Positions 47,807-55,824 of a stretch of DNA of 64,000 nucleotides are shown here, piece after piece. Position numbers and translations under genes: made by a program. The stretch is from Erysipelothrix aquatica (GTDB lineage Bacteria; Bacillota_I; Bacilli_A; Erysipelotrichales; Erysipelotrichaceae). The stretch is from positions 47,840-111,839 of the forward strand of contig NZ_WTSY02000002.1 of NCBI RefSeq assembly GCF_009828775.2, in the 5' to 3' direction. Under the pieces are notes generated by a model. It was not told the DNA's origin. It was given only the letters and a program-made list of their open reading frames with translations, and did not search any database. Each line of letters starts with the position of its first letter. Position 1 is the stretch's first letter.

Positions 47807-50125
47807 ATGACGAAATTAAAAGGACTATCAACCGAAGCCGTTCAAATGCGCATTCAGAATCATCAAGTCAATACACAACCTAAACCTGAACTGAAGACAA
47901 ACAAAGATATTATCACAGGGAACATTTTCACCCTTTTCAATTTATTTAATATTGTAATCGCTATTGCTTTGATAGCTGTCGGTGCTTATACCAGTATTTT
48001 CTTCATGGGCGTTATCGTCTCTAATTCTTCGATGTTCATTATCCAAGAAATCCGAGCTCGAAATCTTGTTCAAAATCTTAATATCCTAGTAGCACCGCAT
48101 GTCAAAGTTTTACGAGATGGTGTAATTCAAACAATTACGCCTGACGATATCGTTTTGGATGATGTCGTTTACTATGAGCCTGGTAATCAGATTGCGGCAG
48201 ATAGCGTCGTCTTAGACGGTTCTGTGGAAGCCAATGAATCTCTCTTGACAGGAGAAGTCGATCCTATCGACAAAAATACCGACGACACACTTTTATCAGG
48301 ATCTTTCATTGTTAGCGGAACCTGTTATGCTCGGGTTATCCATGTTGGAAGTGACAACTATGCGACCAAAGTAACGCAACAAGTATCTACGCAACGTCGC
48401 ATCGCCAGTGATCTTTTAAACACCTTTACAAGTGTCACAAAACTTACCAGTTTCTTTATCATTCCAATCGGTGCACTTTTATTTATCCAAGGATTTGTCT
48501 TCCGACATGAGTCACTTTATCAAGTTGTTGTGAATACTGCATCGGCACTCCTTGGTATGCTTCCCCAAGGTTTGGTCTTATTAACAACCGTTACCTTGAT
48601 GACAGCAGTTCTTAAACTCGGAAAATCCAAAACATTAGTTCAAGACTTGTATGCGATTGAAGCGCTATCTCAAATTGATGTCTTATGTGTCGACAAAACC
48701 GGAACTCTTACCAAAGGTGAAATGCAAGTCATCGATACATTGAGTCTTGATGTTAAGTTTCAGTTTCTCATGAATCATTATGTCAACTACACTCATGATA
48801 ATAATGCGACCATGCTAGCCATTAAACATTATTTTGAACCTGTTGAAACGATGCAATGTATTGATACAATTCCATTTGCTTCAGCACGCAAGTGGGCCTC
48901 GATGACGTTTGACAATCAGGAAACCCTCTTCATCGGTGCACCAGAAATATTAATGCCGAACCTAGATTTACCTGAGGTCATTCTAAATCATCGTAAACTC
49001 GGTGCCCGCATTATTCTTGCTGCATCTAGCTATGATGTACCAGCTGACAAAACGCTCCCGCAATCGTTACATGCACTTGGATGGATTGTGATTGAAGACC
49101 CACTCCGAGAAGACGCACATCAAGCGATTGATTTCTTTGTAAACAATGGTGTCAATATTAAAGTAATATCCGGAGATAACATCGACACAGTTCTTGCTAT
49201 TGCACACAAAGCGGGTGTCAATACAATCCAAGGAGCTGTCGATGCATCAACCTTAACGACACCAGAGGCGTTGCATGAAGCAATATTCAAATACAATGTC
49301 ATTGGACGGGCAACACCAACCCAAAAGCTTGAGTTTGTTAAGCTTTTACAAGAGGGTAAAAACCGTGTTGCGATGACCGGTGATGGTCTAAATGATGTCC
49401 TTGCACTAAAGCAAGCAGACGTATCGATTGCTTTAGGTGAAGGTAGCGACGCAGCTTTAAACATTAGTCAAATTGTTATTATTGATGGAATGTTGTCAAC
49501 CTTAGTGGACGTTGTTCGCGAAGGACGACAAACCATCAATAATATTACGCGATCGGCATCCCTTTTTTACTTGCGAACAATCTTAACCATTAGTGTTGCG
49601 ATTCTTGCAATCCTCATCAATGTTCGTTTCCCTTTCATTCCATTCCAAGTAACCCTTACCAATATATTTGTTGGTGGACTTCCTTCGTTGCTTATCATGT
49701 TCGAATTGCATGATTATAAGCCAAAATATACGGTCTTAGAACATGTCGTGCTCTATGCACTTCCCAGTGCTCTTGGGATAGTCACTATGTGGTTTATTCT
49801 TGTTCTCTTTAATAAACCTTTAGGACTGGACCTTAAAGCAATTCAATCCATCGTTTTCTTTGTAAACGGAATTCTCTCGATTCACCTAATTTATCGCATC
49901 TTGACGCCCTTGAATCGTTTCAGAGCATTCATTCTTGCCCTTGATATTGCAGGCTTTTTAATAACAAGCATCGTAATGCACCCCTTATTAGAGCTCGTGT
50001 CATTTACGCAACATCATCTTATAATTTTGGTTGTTGTCGTGCTCATTAGTATTCCAATTGTGAAACTCTACGCTCGTATTAGCAAATTCTTCGTAACACG
50101 ACACCGACTTCACCAAAGTGCATAA
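47807..50125 (+). CDS. P-type ATPase, CtpE-like cation transporter
   Basis: 772 residues. Phosphorylation site DKTGTLT at 296-302, hinge TGDGLNDVLALKQAD, actuator loop LLTGEVDP (TGEV at 148-151, where most P-ATPases have TGES) and the membrane motif LLGMLPQGLVLL (PQGL at 253-256, where calcium pumps have PEGL). Layout resembles the CtpE group of putative calcium/magnesium transporters. Cation specificity not determinable. Confidence 0.88.
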   Translation: MTKLKGLSTEAVQMRIQNHQVNTQPKPELKTNKDIITGNIFTLFNLFNIVIAIALIAVGAYTSIFFMGVIVSNSSMFIIQEIRARNLVQNLNILVAPHVKVLRDGVIQTITPDDIVLDDVVYYEPGNQIAADSVVLDGSVEANESLLTGEVDPIDKNTDDTLLSGSFIVSGTCYARVIHVGSDNYATKVTQQVSTQRRIASDLLNTFTSVTKLTSFFIIPIGALLFIQGFVFRHESLYQVVVNTASALLGMLPQGLVLLTTVTLMTAVLKLGKSKTLVQDLYAIEALSQIDVLCVDKTGTLTKGEMQVIDTLSLDVKFQFLMNHYVNYTHDNNATMLAIKHYFEPVETMQCIDTIPFASARKWASMTFDNQETLFIGAPEILMPNLDLPEVILNHRKLGARIILAASSYDVPADKTLPQSLHALGWIVIEDPLREDAHQAIDFFVNNGVNIKVISGDNIDTVLAIAHKAGVNTIQGAVDASTLTTPEALHEAIFKYNVIGRATPTQKLEFVKLLQEGKNRVAMTGDGLNDVLALKQADVSIALGEGSDAALNISQIVIIDGMLSTLVDVVREGRQTINNITRSASLFYLRTILTISVAILAILINVRFPFIPFQVTLTNIFVGGLPSLLIMFELHDYKPKYTVLEHVVLYALPSALGIVTMWFILVLFNKPLGLDLKAIQSIVFFVNGILSIHLIYRILTPLNRFRAFILALDIAGFLITSIVMHPLLELVSFTQHHLIILVVVVLISIPIVKLYARISKFFVTRHRLHQSA

Positions 50126-50160
50126 AGAAAAGGGTTTGCCTGCGGCTAACCCTTTTCTTT
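50124..50160. terminator. Strong bidirectional terminator after the P-type ATPase
   Basis: 13-bp perfect stem AAAGAAAAGGGTT/AACCCTTTTCTTT with an 11-nt loop beginning at the stop codon; T-rich on either strand. Confidence 0.93.
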
Positions 50161-50182
50161 GTATTATCAATCTTCTAAAGTC

Positions 50183-50602
50183 TTAGTAGAACAATTCTTT
50201 GACAAAGAAATGATCGGTTCCTGTCAATGGATAATCTCGCTTTACATAGACTTCTTTAAATCCAAATTTCGGATAAAAATCTTTACCTTGGAAACCAAAT
50301 GTGTTCAGAAAGATATAACGGCACCGATGTTCGATTGCCATGTGTTCAACTTTCTCTAACAATGCTTTACCCAGTCCTTGTCCTCGTAAATCTTCGTGGA
50401 TTATTAAGTATTCGACATCTACCCAATTGCCAAATATTTCGCCTGAAATGCCTCCAACAATATTATCATCTTCATCTCTAATATAGATAGCAAATTCAGA
50501 ATGTTCTAAAGTTTCAAAGTTTTGTCGATTGTATTTCCTCAGAAGATCTCTAAGTTTAATAATATCTGTTTCTTCTGGTGCAAGTGTCTCTTCAAATTTC
50601 AT
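50183..50602 (-). CDS. GNAT-family N-acetyltransferase
   Basis: 139 residues starting MKFEETLAPEETD after AGGAGATATTTG. Acetyl-CoA loop DLRGQGLGKALLEKVE (QGLGK) and GFQGKDFYPKFGFKEV are diagnostic. Substrate unknown. Confidence 0.88.
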   Translation of the reverse strand: MKFEETLAPEETDIIKLRDLLRKYNRQNFETLEHSEFAIYIRDEDDNIVGGISGEIFGNWVDVEYLIIHEDLRGQGLGKALLEKVEHMAIEHRCRYIFLNTFGFQGKDFYPKFGFKEVYVKRDYPLTGTDHFFVKELFY

Positions 50603-50652
50603 CAAATATCTCCTAATTCTAGATGCTTCGCAATTATCCCGATTTGAAATTA

Positions 50653-50678
50653 AAAAGTTAACCTAACGGCTAACTTTT
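50653..50678 (-). terminator. Terminator after nagA
   Basis: Minus strand AAAAGTTA-GCCGTTAGGT-TAACTTTT then TTAATTTC; 21 nt after the nagA stop. Confidence 0.8.
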
Positions 50679-50698
50679 AAATATAGTCTGATTGGAGG

Positions 50699-51853
50699 CT
50701 ATTTTTGATATCCTACAACACCACGGCAAATTGTTGTTTCAACATTAATGTCGTTATCAACAATAACAATGTCAGCATCTTTACCGATAGCGATGCTTCC
50801 TTTACGTCCAAAGATTTCAAGGTGTTTTGCGGCATTTTCCGAAGAAATTTTTACCAAGTCACGCATACTTGCGCCAGTAAAGTGTTTAAAGTTACGAACA
50901 ACGAAGTCCATTTCGGCAACTGAACCTGCAAGCGATCCTGTGGCAATACGGCATTCTTTTCCAACTTTAATAACTTCTTGACCACCAAGATCATACTTAC
51001 CATCTGGAAGTCCTTTAGCACGCATCGCATCCGTAATTGCAATAACATTGTCTACACCTTTAATTTCATATGTTGCCTTAACAACATCTGGATGTAAGTG
51101 AATACCATCCACAATTAATTCTGCTTTTAATTCTGGTCGTAAGAACCCAGCAGTAACTGCTCCTGGTTCACGGTGATGGTGTGGTTTCATCGCATTGTGG
51201 AAGTGTGTTAAGTTTGAAAGTCCGTTCGGAATTTCATCAATTATTTGTTGATAATTTGAATCGGTATGGCCAGCTGAAGGTACAACCCCTTTTGAACGTA
51301 GGTAATCTGTAAAACCTGGCGCTGCTTCTTCAGGTGCATAGGTAATTAACTTGATGCGTCCTTTCGCAACATTCCAGAATGTATCAAAGTACTCTGTCGT
51401 AGGTTTTAAAACAAAGGCAGGGTTTTGTGCCCCAACATGTTTTTTCGAAATAAACGGTCCCTCTAAGTGAATCCCTACGATTTCAGCTTGTCCTGGTTTG
51501 TTTGTATCATCCATAAACTCTACAATTGCACCCAATGCTGTCGATACAGCTTCAATTGATTGCGTCATAGTTGTCGCAAGATATGACGTTGTTCCTTCTT
51601 TGGGAAGGAATGTTGCGATATTTAGTAAACCTGCTTGATCGGCGTCCATATGGTCAGCACCATTAGCACCATGAATGTGTTGGTCAATAAATCCTGGCAA
51701 GACATTGAGTCCCTTCGCATCGATGACATCACCTTCTAGTTTTGGTGCATTTTCCATCATACCAAGTTCAACGATACGGTCTCCTTCAGTACGAATAAAA
51801 CCGTTCTCGATAACACGGTCTTCTAAATAAATTTTCCCATTAATGATTAACAT
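50699..51853 (-). CDS. nagA: N-acetylglucosamine-6-phosphate deacetylase
   Basis: 384 residues starting MLIINGKIYLEDR (6 nt after AAGGAGG). VLPGFIDQHIHGANGAD holds the HxH motif, EGPFISKKHVGAQNP the metal-ligand Glu, SAGHTDSNY and LTHFHNAM further ligand His residues, AITDAM the catalytic Asp. Converts GlcNAc-6-P to GlcN-6-P, feeding NagB. Divergent from nagB. Confidence 0.96.
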   Translation of the reverse strand: MLIINGKIYLEDRVIENGFIRTEGDRIVELGMMENAPKLEGDVIDAKGLNVLPGFIDQHIHGANGADHMDADQAGLLNIATFLPKEGTTSYLATTMTQSIEAVSTALGAIVEFMDDTNKPGQAEIVGIHLEGPFISKKHVGAQNPAFVLKPTTEYFDTFWNVAKGRIKLITYAPEEAAPGFTDYLRSKGVVPSAGHTDSNYQQIIDEIPNGLSNLTHFHNAMKPHHHREPGAVTAGFLRPELKAELIVDGIHLHPDVVKATYEIKGVDNVIAITDAMRAKGLPDGKYDLGGQEVIKVGKECRIATGSLAGSVAEMDFVVRNFKHFTGASMRDLVKISSENAAKHLEIFGRKGSIAIGKDADIVIVDNDINVETTICRGVVGYQK

Positions 51854-51869
51854 AAATTGCCTCCTTATG

Positions 51870-51881
51870 TATACATGTATA
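51870..51881. promoter_or_regulatory. 12-bp palindrome in the nagA upstream region
   Basis: TATACATGTATA lies between the nagA ribosome binding site and a minus-strand TATAAT (complement 51882-51887) with no good -35. A possible operator for a GntR-type amino-sugar repressor; not identified as a known box. Confidence 0.4.
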
Positions 51882-52034
51882 ATTATAGCACTTTTTTTAT
51901 CACGCGTTTGTATAAACACAGGCACATTCTAAGGATATTCTTATGTTTTTCAACAATTTAGAGTATCTTAAATATTTTTTTCAAACATTCAAATTTAATT
52001 GAAAAAGACTATTCGATGTTTCCGAGAAAACAAG

Positions 52035-52063
52035 TTTGATTTTAATGTGGAGTAGTCTATAAT
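52035..52063 (+). promoter_or_regulatory. Promoter of nagB
   Basis: TTTGAT/TTGATT at 52035-52041, 16-17-nt spacer, TATAAT (52058-52063), about 30 nt ahead of the start. Confidence 0.7.
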
Positions 52064-52093
52064 AATACTGAATGAAAGTGAGAGGGAATTACA

Positions 52094-52816
52094 ATGAAAT
52101 TATTTGTTGTTAAAAATAACCAAGAAGGAGCAGAACTTGGTTACAACATCATTCGTGAAGCGTTAGTTAGCGGAAACTTAAACGTCTTTGGATTAGCTAC
52201 TGGAAGTACACCAATTTCTTTATACGATCGCATTACTGCAAGTGACTTAGATTTCACAAATGTGGTATCCATTAACTTGGATGAATACATTGGTATTGGT
52301 GCTGATCATATCCAAAGCTATAACTACTTCATGAATAAACATTTATTTGGTAAAAAACCATTTAAAGCTAATTATTTGCCAAATGGCTTGGAAGAAGATG
52401 CAGCTAAAGAATGCGCACGTTACGACCAAATCATCGCTGAAAATCCTATTGATATCCAAATCTTAGGAATTGGTGAAAATGGTCATATCGGTTTCAATGA
52501 GCCAGGAGCATCATTTGATTCATTGACAGAAAAAGTTGCATTAACTGAAAGCACAATTATTGCAAACTCACGTATGTTTGATTCAATTGATGAAGTACCT
52601 AAATTTGCATACTCAATGGGTATCAAATCCATCATGACTGCAAAAACAATTATCTTGTTTGCATATGGTGAAAAGAAAGCTGATGCTATCTATAAAATGA
52701 TGGAAGAAACACCTACAGAAGCGCTCCCAGCAAGTGCTTTACAAAATCATGATAACGTAATCGTCATCGTTGATGAGCAAGCAGCTTCAAAACTTGACGT
52801 TACAAAACATCAATAA
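52094..52816 (+). CDS. nagB: Glucosamine-6-phosphate deaminase
   Basis: 240 residues, the short Gram-positive form lacking the allosteric C-terminal helix of the E. coli enzyme. FGLATGSTP, SINLDEYIGI, ILGIGENGHIGFNEPG with catalytic Asp/His/Glu. Converts GlcN-6-P to fructose-6-P and ammonia. Confidence 0.97.
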   Translation: MKLFVVKNNQEGAELGYNIIREALVSGNLNVFGLATGSTPISLYDRITASDLDFTNVVSINLDEYIGIGADHIQSYNYFMNKHLFGKKPFKANYLPNGLEEDAAKECARYDQIIAENPIDIQILGIGENGHIGFNEPGASFDSLTEKVALTESTIIANSRMFDSIDEVPKFAYSMGIKSIMTAKTIILFAYGEKKADAIYKMMEETPTEALPASALQNHDNVIVIVDEQAASKLDVTKHQ

Positions 52817-52843
52817 AAAAAGTTCCGCAAGGAACCTTTTTTT
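52815..52843 (+). terminator. Terminator after nagB
   Basis: A-run, GTTCC-GCAA-GGAAC (5-bp stem) and a run of seven T, just after the stop. The flanking A/T runs also make it work for the converging yjdM gene. Confidence 0.85.
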
Positions 52844-53168
52844 ATGCTTTCTTTACAAATTCAGATTTGAGACTCATCGCACCAAAACCTTCAATTCGGC
52901 AATCAATATTATGGTCACCATCTACAAGCTTGATATTTTTCACTTTTGTCCCTTGCTTTAAAGGAGCAGACGCGCCTTTAACTTTTAAATCTTTGATGAT
53001 TATTATTGAATCACCGTCATTAAGAATGGATCCATGAGCATCACGGATAACATCTTCAGCCACTACTTCATTCTCAGACCACTCGTGAGCACACATTGGG
53101 CAAACAAACATGCCACGATCCTCATACGTATAGTTTTCATTACACTGTGGGCAACTTGGATATGTCAT
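52842..53168 (-). CDS. yjdM: YjdM/PhnA-like zinc-ribbon protein
   Basis: 108 residues. N-terminal zinc ribbon CPQCN...[10 protein letters not shown] (two CxxC pairs), then a PhnA/YjdM domain with [25 protein letters not shown]. Despite the PhnA name, the family is not a phosphonate C-P lyase component and its role is unknown. Confidence 0.93.
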   Translation of the reverse strand: MTYPSCPQCNENYTYEDRGMFVCPMCAHEWSENEVVAEDVIRDAHGSILNDGDSIIIIKDLKVKGASAPLKQGTKVKNIKLVDGDHNIDCRIEGFGAMSLKSEFVKKA

Positions 53169-53190
53169 TGATAATCTCCTTTACGCTTTA

Positions 53191-53218
53191 AGTATACAGT
53201 AACCGTTTTATTTGACAA
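53191..53218 (-). promoter_or_regulatory. Promoter of yjdM
   Basis: Minus strand TTGTCA (complement 53213-53218), 16-nt spacer, TATACT (complement 53191-53196). Its -35 hexamer overlaps the -35 of the divergent TetR promoter. Confidence 0.75.
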
Positions 53219-53240
53219 GTTTTCGAATGAGTTCTATAAT
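53212..53240 (+). promoter_or_regulatory. Consensus promoter of the TetR-family gene
   Basis: TTGACA (53212-53217), 17-nt spacer, TATAAT (53235-53240), a perfect sigma-A consensus. Confidence 0.93.
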
Positions 53241-53265
53241 GAACAAAGTTCAGGATGGTGATTCT

Positions 53266-53829
53266 ATGAAGAAAAGTACAATTAGTAAACAAGCCCTTAT
53301 TGATGTCGCACGTCACATTGTTTTTACCGATGGTTTGGATGCTTTAAGTATCCGTCGCGTTGCTAAAGACGCTGATGTTTCAGTTGGTTCTGTTTACAAT
53401 TACTTTGAATCTAAAAATGATCTAACGATCGAAGTTATCAATGAATTTTGGGATAAGGTTATGATAGGTGATCTCAAAAACATTAGTTCTCATGATCGTT
53501 ATACGACCATGCTTAAAGAATCATTCAAGAAAGCTTCTTATCATGCTCGTATCTACCATTCTATTTTCATTGGCTATTACCGTACGATTTCGGAAGACGA
53601 CCGAAAACGTACAATCGAAACACACCATCGTAACCTCAAAGCAATCGAAGATGTATTCAAACAATCTCTCGATTCTGATGTGTTCCAAAATCCAACAATT
53701 TGGAACGAGAATTTTACGAAAGAAAAGTTCAATGCTTTTGTCGTTCGGAATTTCTTAGAATCGCTGCGTCATGGCGACGAAGATATTGACTTCTTAATTG
53801 AACTGATAAGCCACACTCTATACAAATAA
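53266..53829 (+). CDS. TetR-family transcriptional regulator
   Basis: 187 residues starting MKKSTISKQALIDVARHIV. The N-terminal helix-turn-helix is clear: LDALSIRRVAKDADVSVGSVYNYFESKNDLT. The C-terminal ligand-binding domain ends in HTLYK. It may control yjdM (overlapping promoters), itself or the ABC permease 99 nt downstream. Confidence 0.88.
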   Translation: MKKSTISKQALIDVARHIVFTDGLDALSIRRVAKDADVSVGSVYNYFESKNDLTIEVINEFWDKVMIGDLKNISSHDRYTTMLKESFKKASYHARIYHSIFIGYYRTISEDDRKRTIETHHRNLKAIEDVFKQSLDSDVFQNPTIWNENFTKEKFNAFVVRNFLESLRHGDEDIDFLIELISHTLYK

Positions 53830-53843
53830 CCAGCATGGTTCAT

Positions 53844-53859
53844 CTTACAATAGTGTAAG
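53844..53859. promoter_or_regulatory. CTTACA-N4-TGTAAG inverted repeat upstream of the orphan permease
   Basis: A perfect palindrome: CTTACA (53844-53849), 4-nt ATAG, TGTAAG (53854-53859), 69 nt before the permease start. The same half-site occurs in tandem upstream of the Bce ATPase. No good -35/-10 pair was found between it and the gene. Confidence 0.55.
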
Positions 53860-53928
53860 CAAGTTGTACGATAGTTCGCTCAACGATTCAACGATATTCT
53901 CGTATCATAGGATACAGGAGGACATCTC

Positions 53929-55800
53929 ATGAGATCGTATCTAAAACTTGCTTTTCGCAATGTCAAAAAGAGCTATAAAGACTATAGCCTTTACTTCTTA
54001 ACACTCACCTTTTCCGTAGTTTTACTTTACTTACTTCGGTCGTTTGAAATGCAATCGAGCATTCTTGAGCTCGATCCGTCGCAAGGAACTGCGATTGCTT
54101 CCTTGATCATGGTTTTAAACACAATGTCTGTGATTATTAGTGTTGTTTTTGCACTGTTAATCATCTATGCCAATCAATTTCTAATTCGACGACGGAAACA
54201 AGAATTGGGATTATACACTTTAATGGGCATGCCTTTTCGAAAAATACGTATCATTCTCTTCTTTGAAACACTAATCGCGGCACTTGCCTCTTTGGCCGTA
54301 GGGTTTACGATTGGTATCGGCTTATCACAAGTGATGGCCATGTTTAGTGCTTCCATTCTGAGTGTAAGCGCAGCATACACATTTATTTTTTCAGTGCCCG
54401 CACTTTTATCTACAACCCTAATTTTCAGTGCAATTTACACTGTTGTTATTGGTTTTAACACACTGATTCTCGGTCGTTTTACTTTACTCGATATGTTGAC
54501 AGCACATCGGCAAAATGAATCAATCAAAGCACCACGCACACGCACAACAATGCTCTTGCTAATTCTTGCTGTATCATGTATTGCTTACGCATACACCATC
54601 TCGTTACAACCTTATGGTATTTTAAATCAGATGGTGTCAGTAATCGTTATCGGGGCGATTGGAACCTTATTGCTCTTCAAAGCCTTATCCGGTTTTCTTC
54701 TACAGAGTGTGCAGCGCTTCGAGAATCACTACTACTCAGGTCTGAATGCCTTTAATTTTCGACAACTATCATCAAAAATTAGTACAACATATCGTTCGAT
54801 GAGTATCATTTGTCTTATGCTTCTAACTGCAATAACCGCATTGGTCACTGCATTCAATTTGAATAATGTACTCGCGCAATTCAAGGATTCAATGATCGTC
54901 TACGATATCGCAGTAACACATACACAACCCATTGCTCTCAACGAATTTGATACCTCCCAAATAAAAGAAAGCTATCAGTTTTATGTTCTTAATGGTAATG
55001 CATCAGACGAAGTAATTTATCCTGTAATATTTATTGCTCAACATGACGCGAACCAAAATTTAAGTCGGGATCACCAGCAACCTATTCAACTCTTAGACAA
55101 TCAGTTTGCCTTCTATAAACATCCCAATTTACCCGTAGAAACACCTGACTTCAGTGAATATGGATTGACAGACTCTGTCTCAACTGACGTTTTAGATTTA
55201 AGATTAACGAACAGTGCTTTGATGAACTCACTTAAAATTGTTGTAAGTGATACAACATTCAAGCAACTCGAGTCCCAACTTACACCTACATACTACACCA
55301 ACATTAATGCCCACGATACACAATCAATTGCTCCCCTGCAAGCTAACATATCTACACATGTTCCCGATGGAACACAACTTGTTTCAGCACGTGATGTGGA
55401 ATTAGAAATGGCCGGTACCGAACTTCTATTCACCTACCTTGGTTTCTACATTGGCGCGGTCTTCCTAATTTGCAGTTGCGTGTTATTGGCACTGCAACAA
55501 CTTTCTGAGGCAAGTGATAATATTCACCGTTACAGCATACTTAGCAAAATTGGTGTTGAAGAGTCTTTAAAACTACAGTCTATTACCACTCAACTCAGTC
55601 TTTATTTCGCGTTACCTTTGATTATTGCGATGATGCATGCTGTTATCGGTATCAAAGCCGCCAACCTTACTTTATCGCTCGGTGGTTTAGCGCCTTCTAG
55701 TCCATTAATTGCAATCCTCGTTACCCTTGGCTTTATGGTCGCATATGGTTTCTATGGATTCACAACGCTAAAATCTGTTCAACGTATTGTATTACAGTAA
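53929..55800 (+). CDS. Orphan Bce-type ABC permease (FtsX family)
   Basis: 623 residues with the same plan as the permeases at 27120 and 30009: YFLTLTFSVVLLYLL helix 1, RRRKQELGLYTLMGMPFRKI loop, extracellular domain about 315-490. N-terminally closest to the 27120 permease. No ATPase gene is adjacent, so it must work with an ATPase encoded elsewhere. Ribosome binding site AGGAGG; start ATG 53929. Confidence 0.9.
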   Translation: MRSYLKLAFRNVKKSYKDYSLYFLTLTFSVVLLYLLRSFEMQSSILELDPSQGTAIASLIMVLNTMSVIISVVFALLIIYANQFLIRRRKQELGLYTLMGMPFRKIRIILFFETLIAALASLAVGFTIGIGLSQVMAMFSASILSVSAAYTFIFSVPALLSTTLIFSAIYTVVIGFNTLILGRFTLLDMLTAHRQNESIKAPRTRTTMLLLILAVSCIAYAYTISLQPYGILNQMVSVIVIGAIGTLLLFKALSGFLLQSVQRFENHYYSGLNAFNFRQLSSKISTTYRSMSIICLMLLTAITALVTAFNLNNVLAQFKDSMIVYDIAVTHTQPIALNEFDTSQIKESYQFYVLNGNASDEVIYPVIFIAQHDANQNLSRDHQQPIQLLDNQFAFYKHPNLPVETPDFSEYGLTDSVSTDVLDLRLTNSALMNSLKIVVSDTTFKQLESQLTPTYYTNINAHDTQSIAPLQANISTHVPDGTQLVSARDVELEMAGTELLFTYLGFYIGAVFLICSCVLLALQQLSEASDNIHRYSILSKIGVEESLKLQSITTQLSLYFALPLIIAMMHAVIGIKAANLTLSLGGLAPSSPLIAILVTLGFMVAYGFYGFTTLKSVQRIVLQ

Positions 55801-55824
55801 AAAAGTGAGAATTATCTCACTTTT
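55801..55824. terminator. Bidirectional terminator
   Basis: AAAAGTGAGA-ATTA-TCTCACTTTT stem (10 bp) between the convergent permease and DUF885 genes. Confidence 0.92.
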
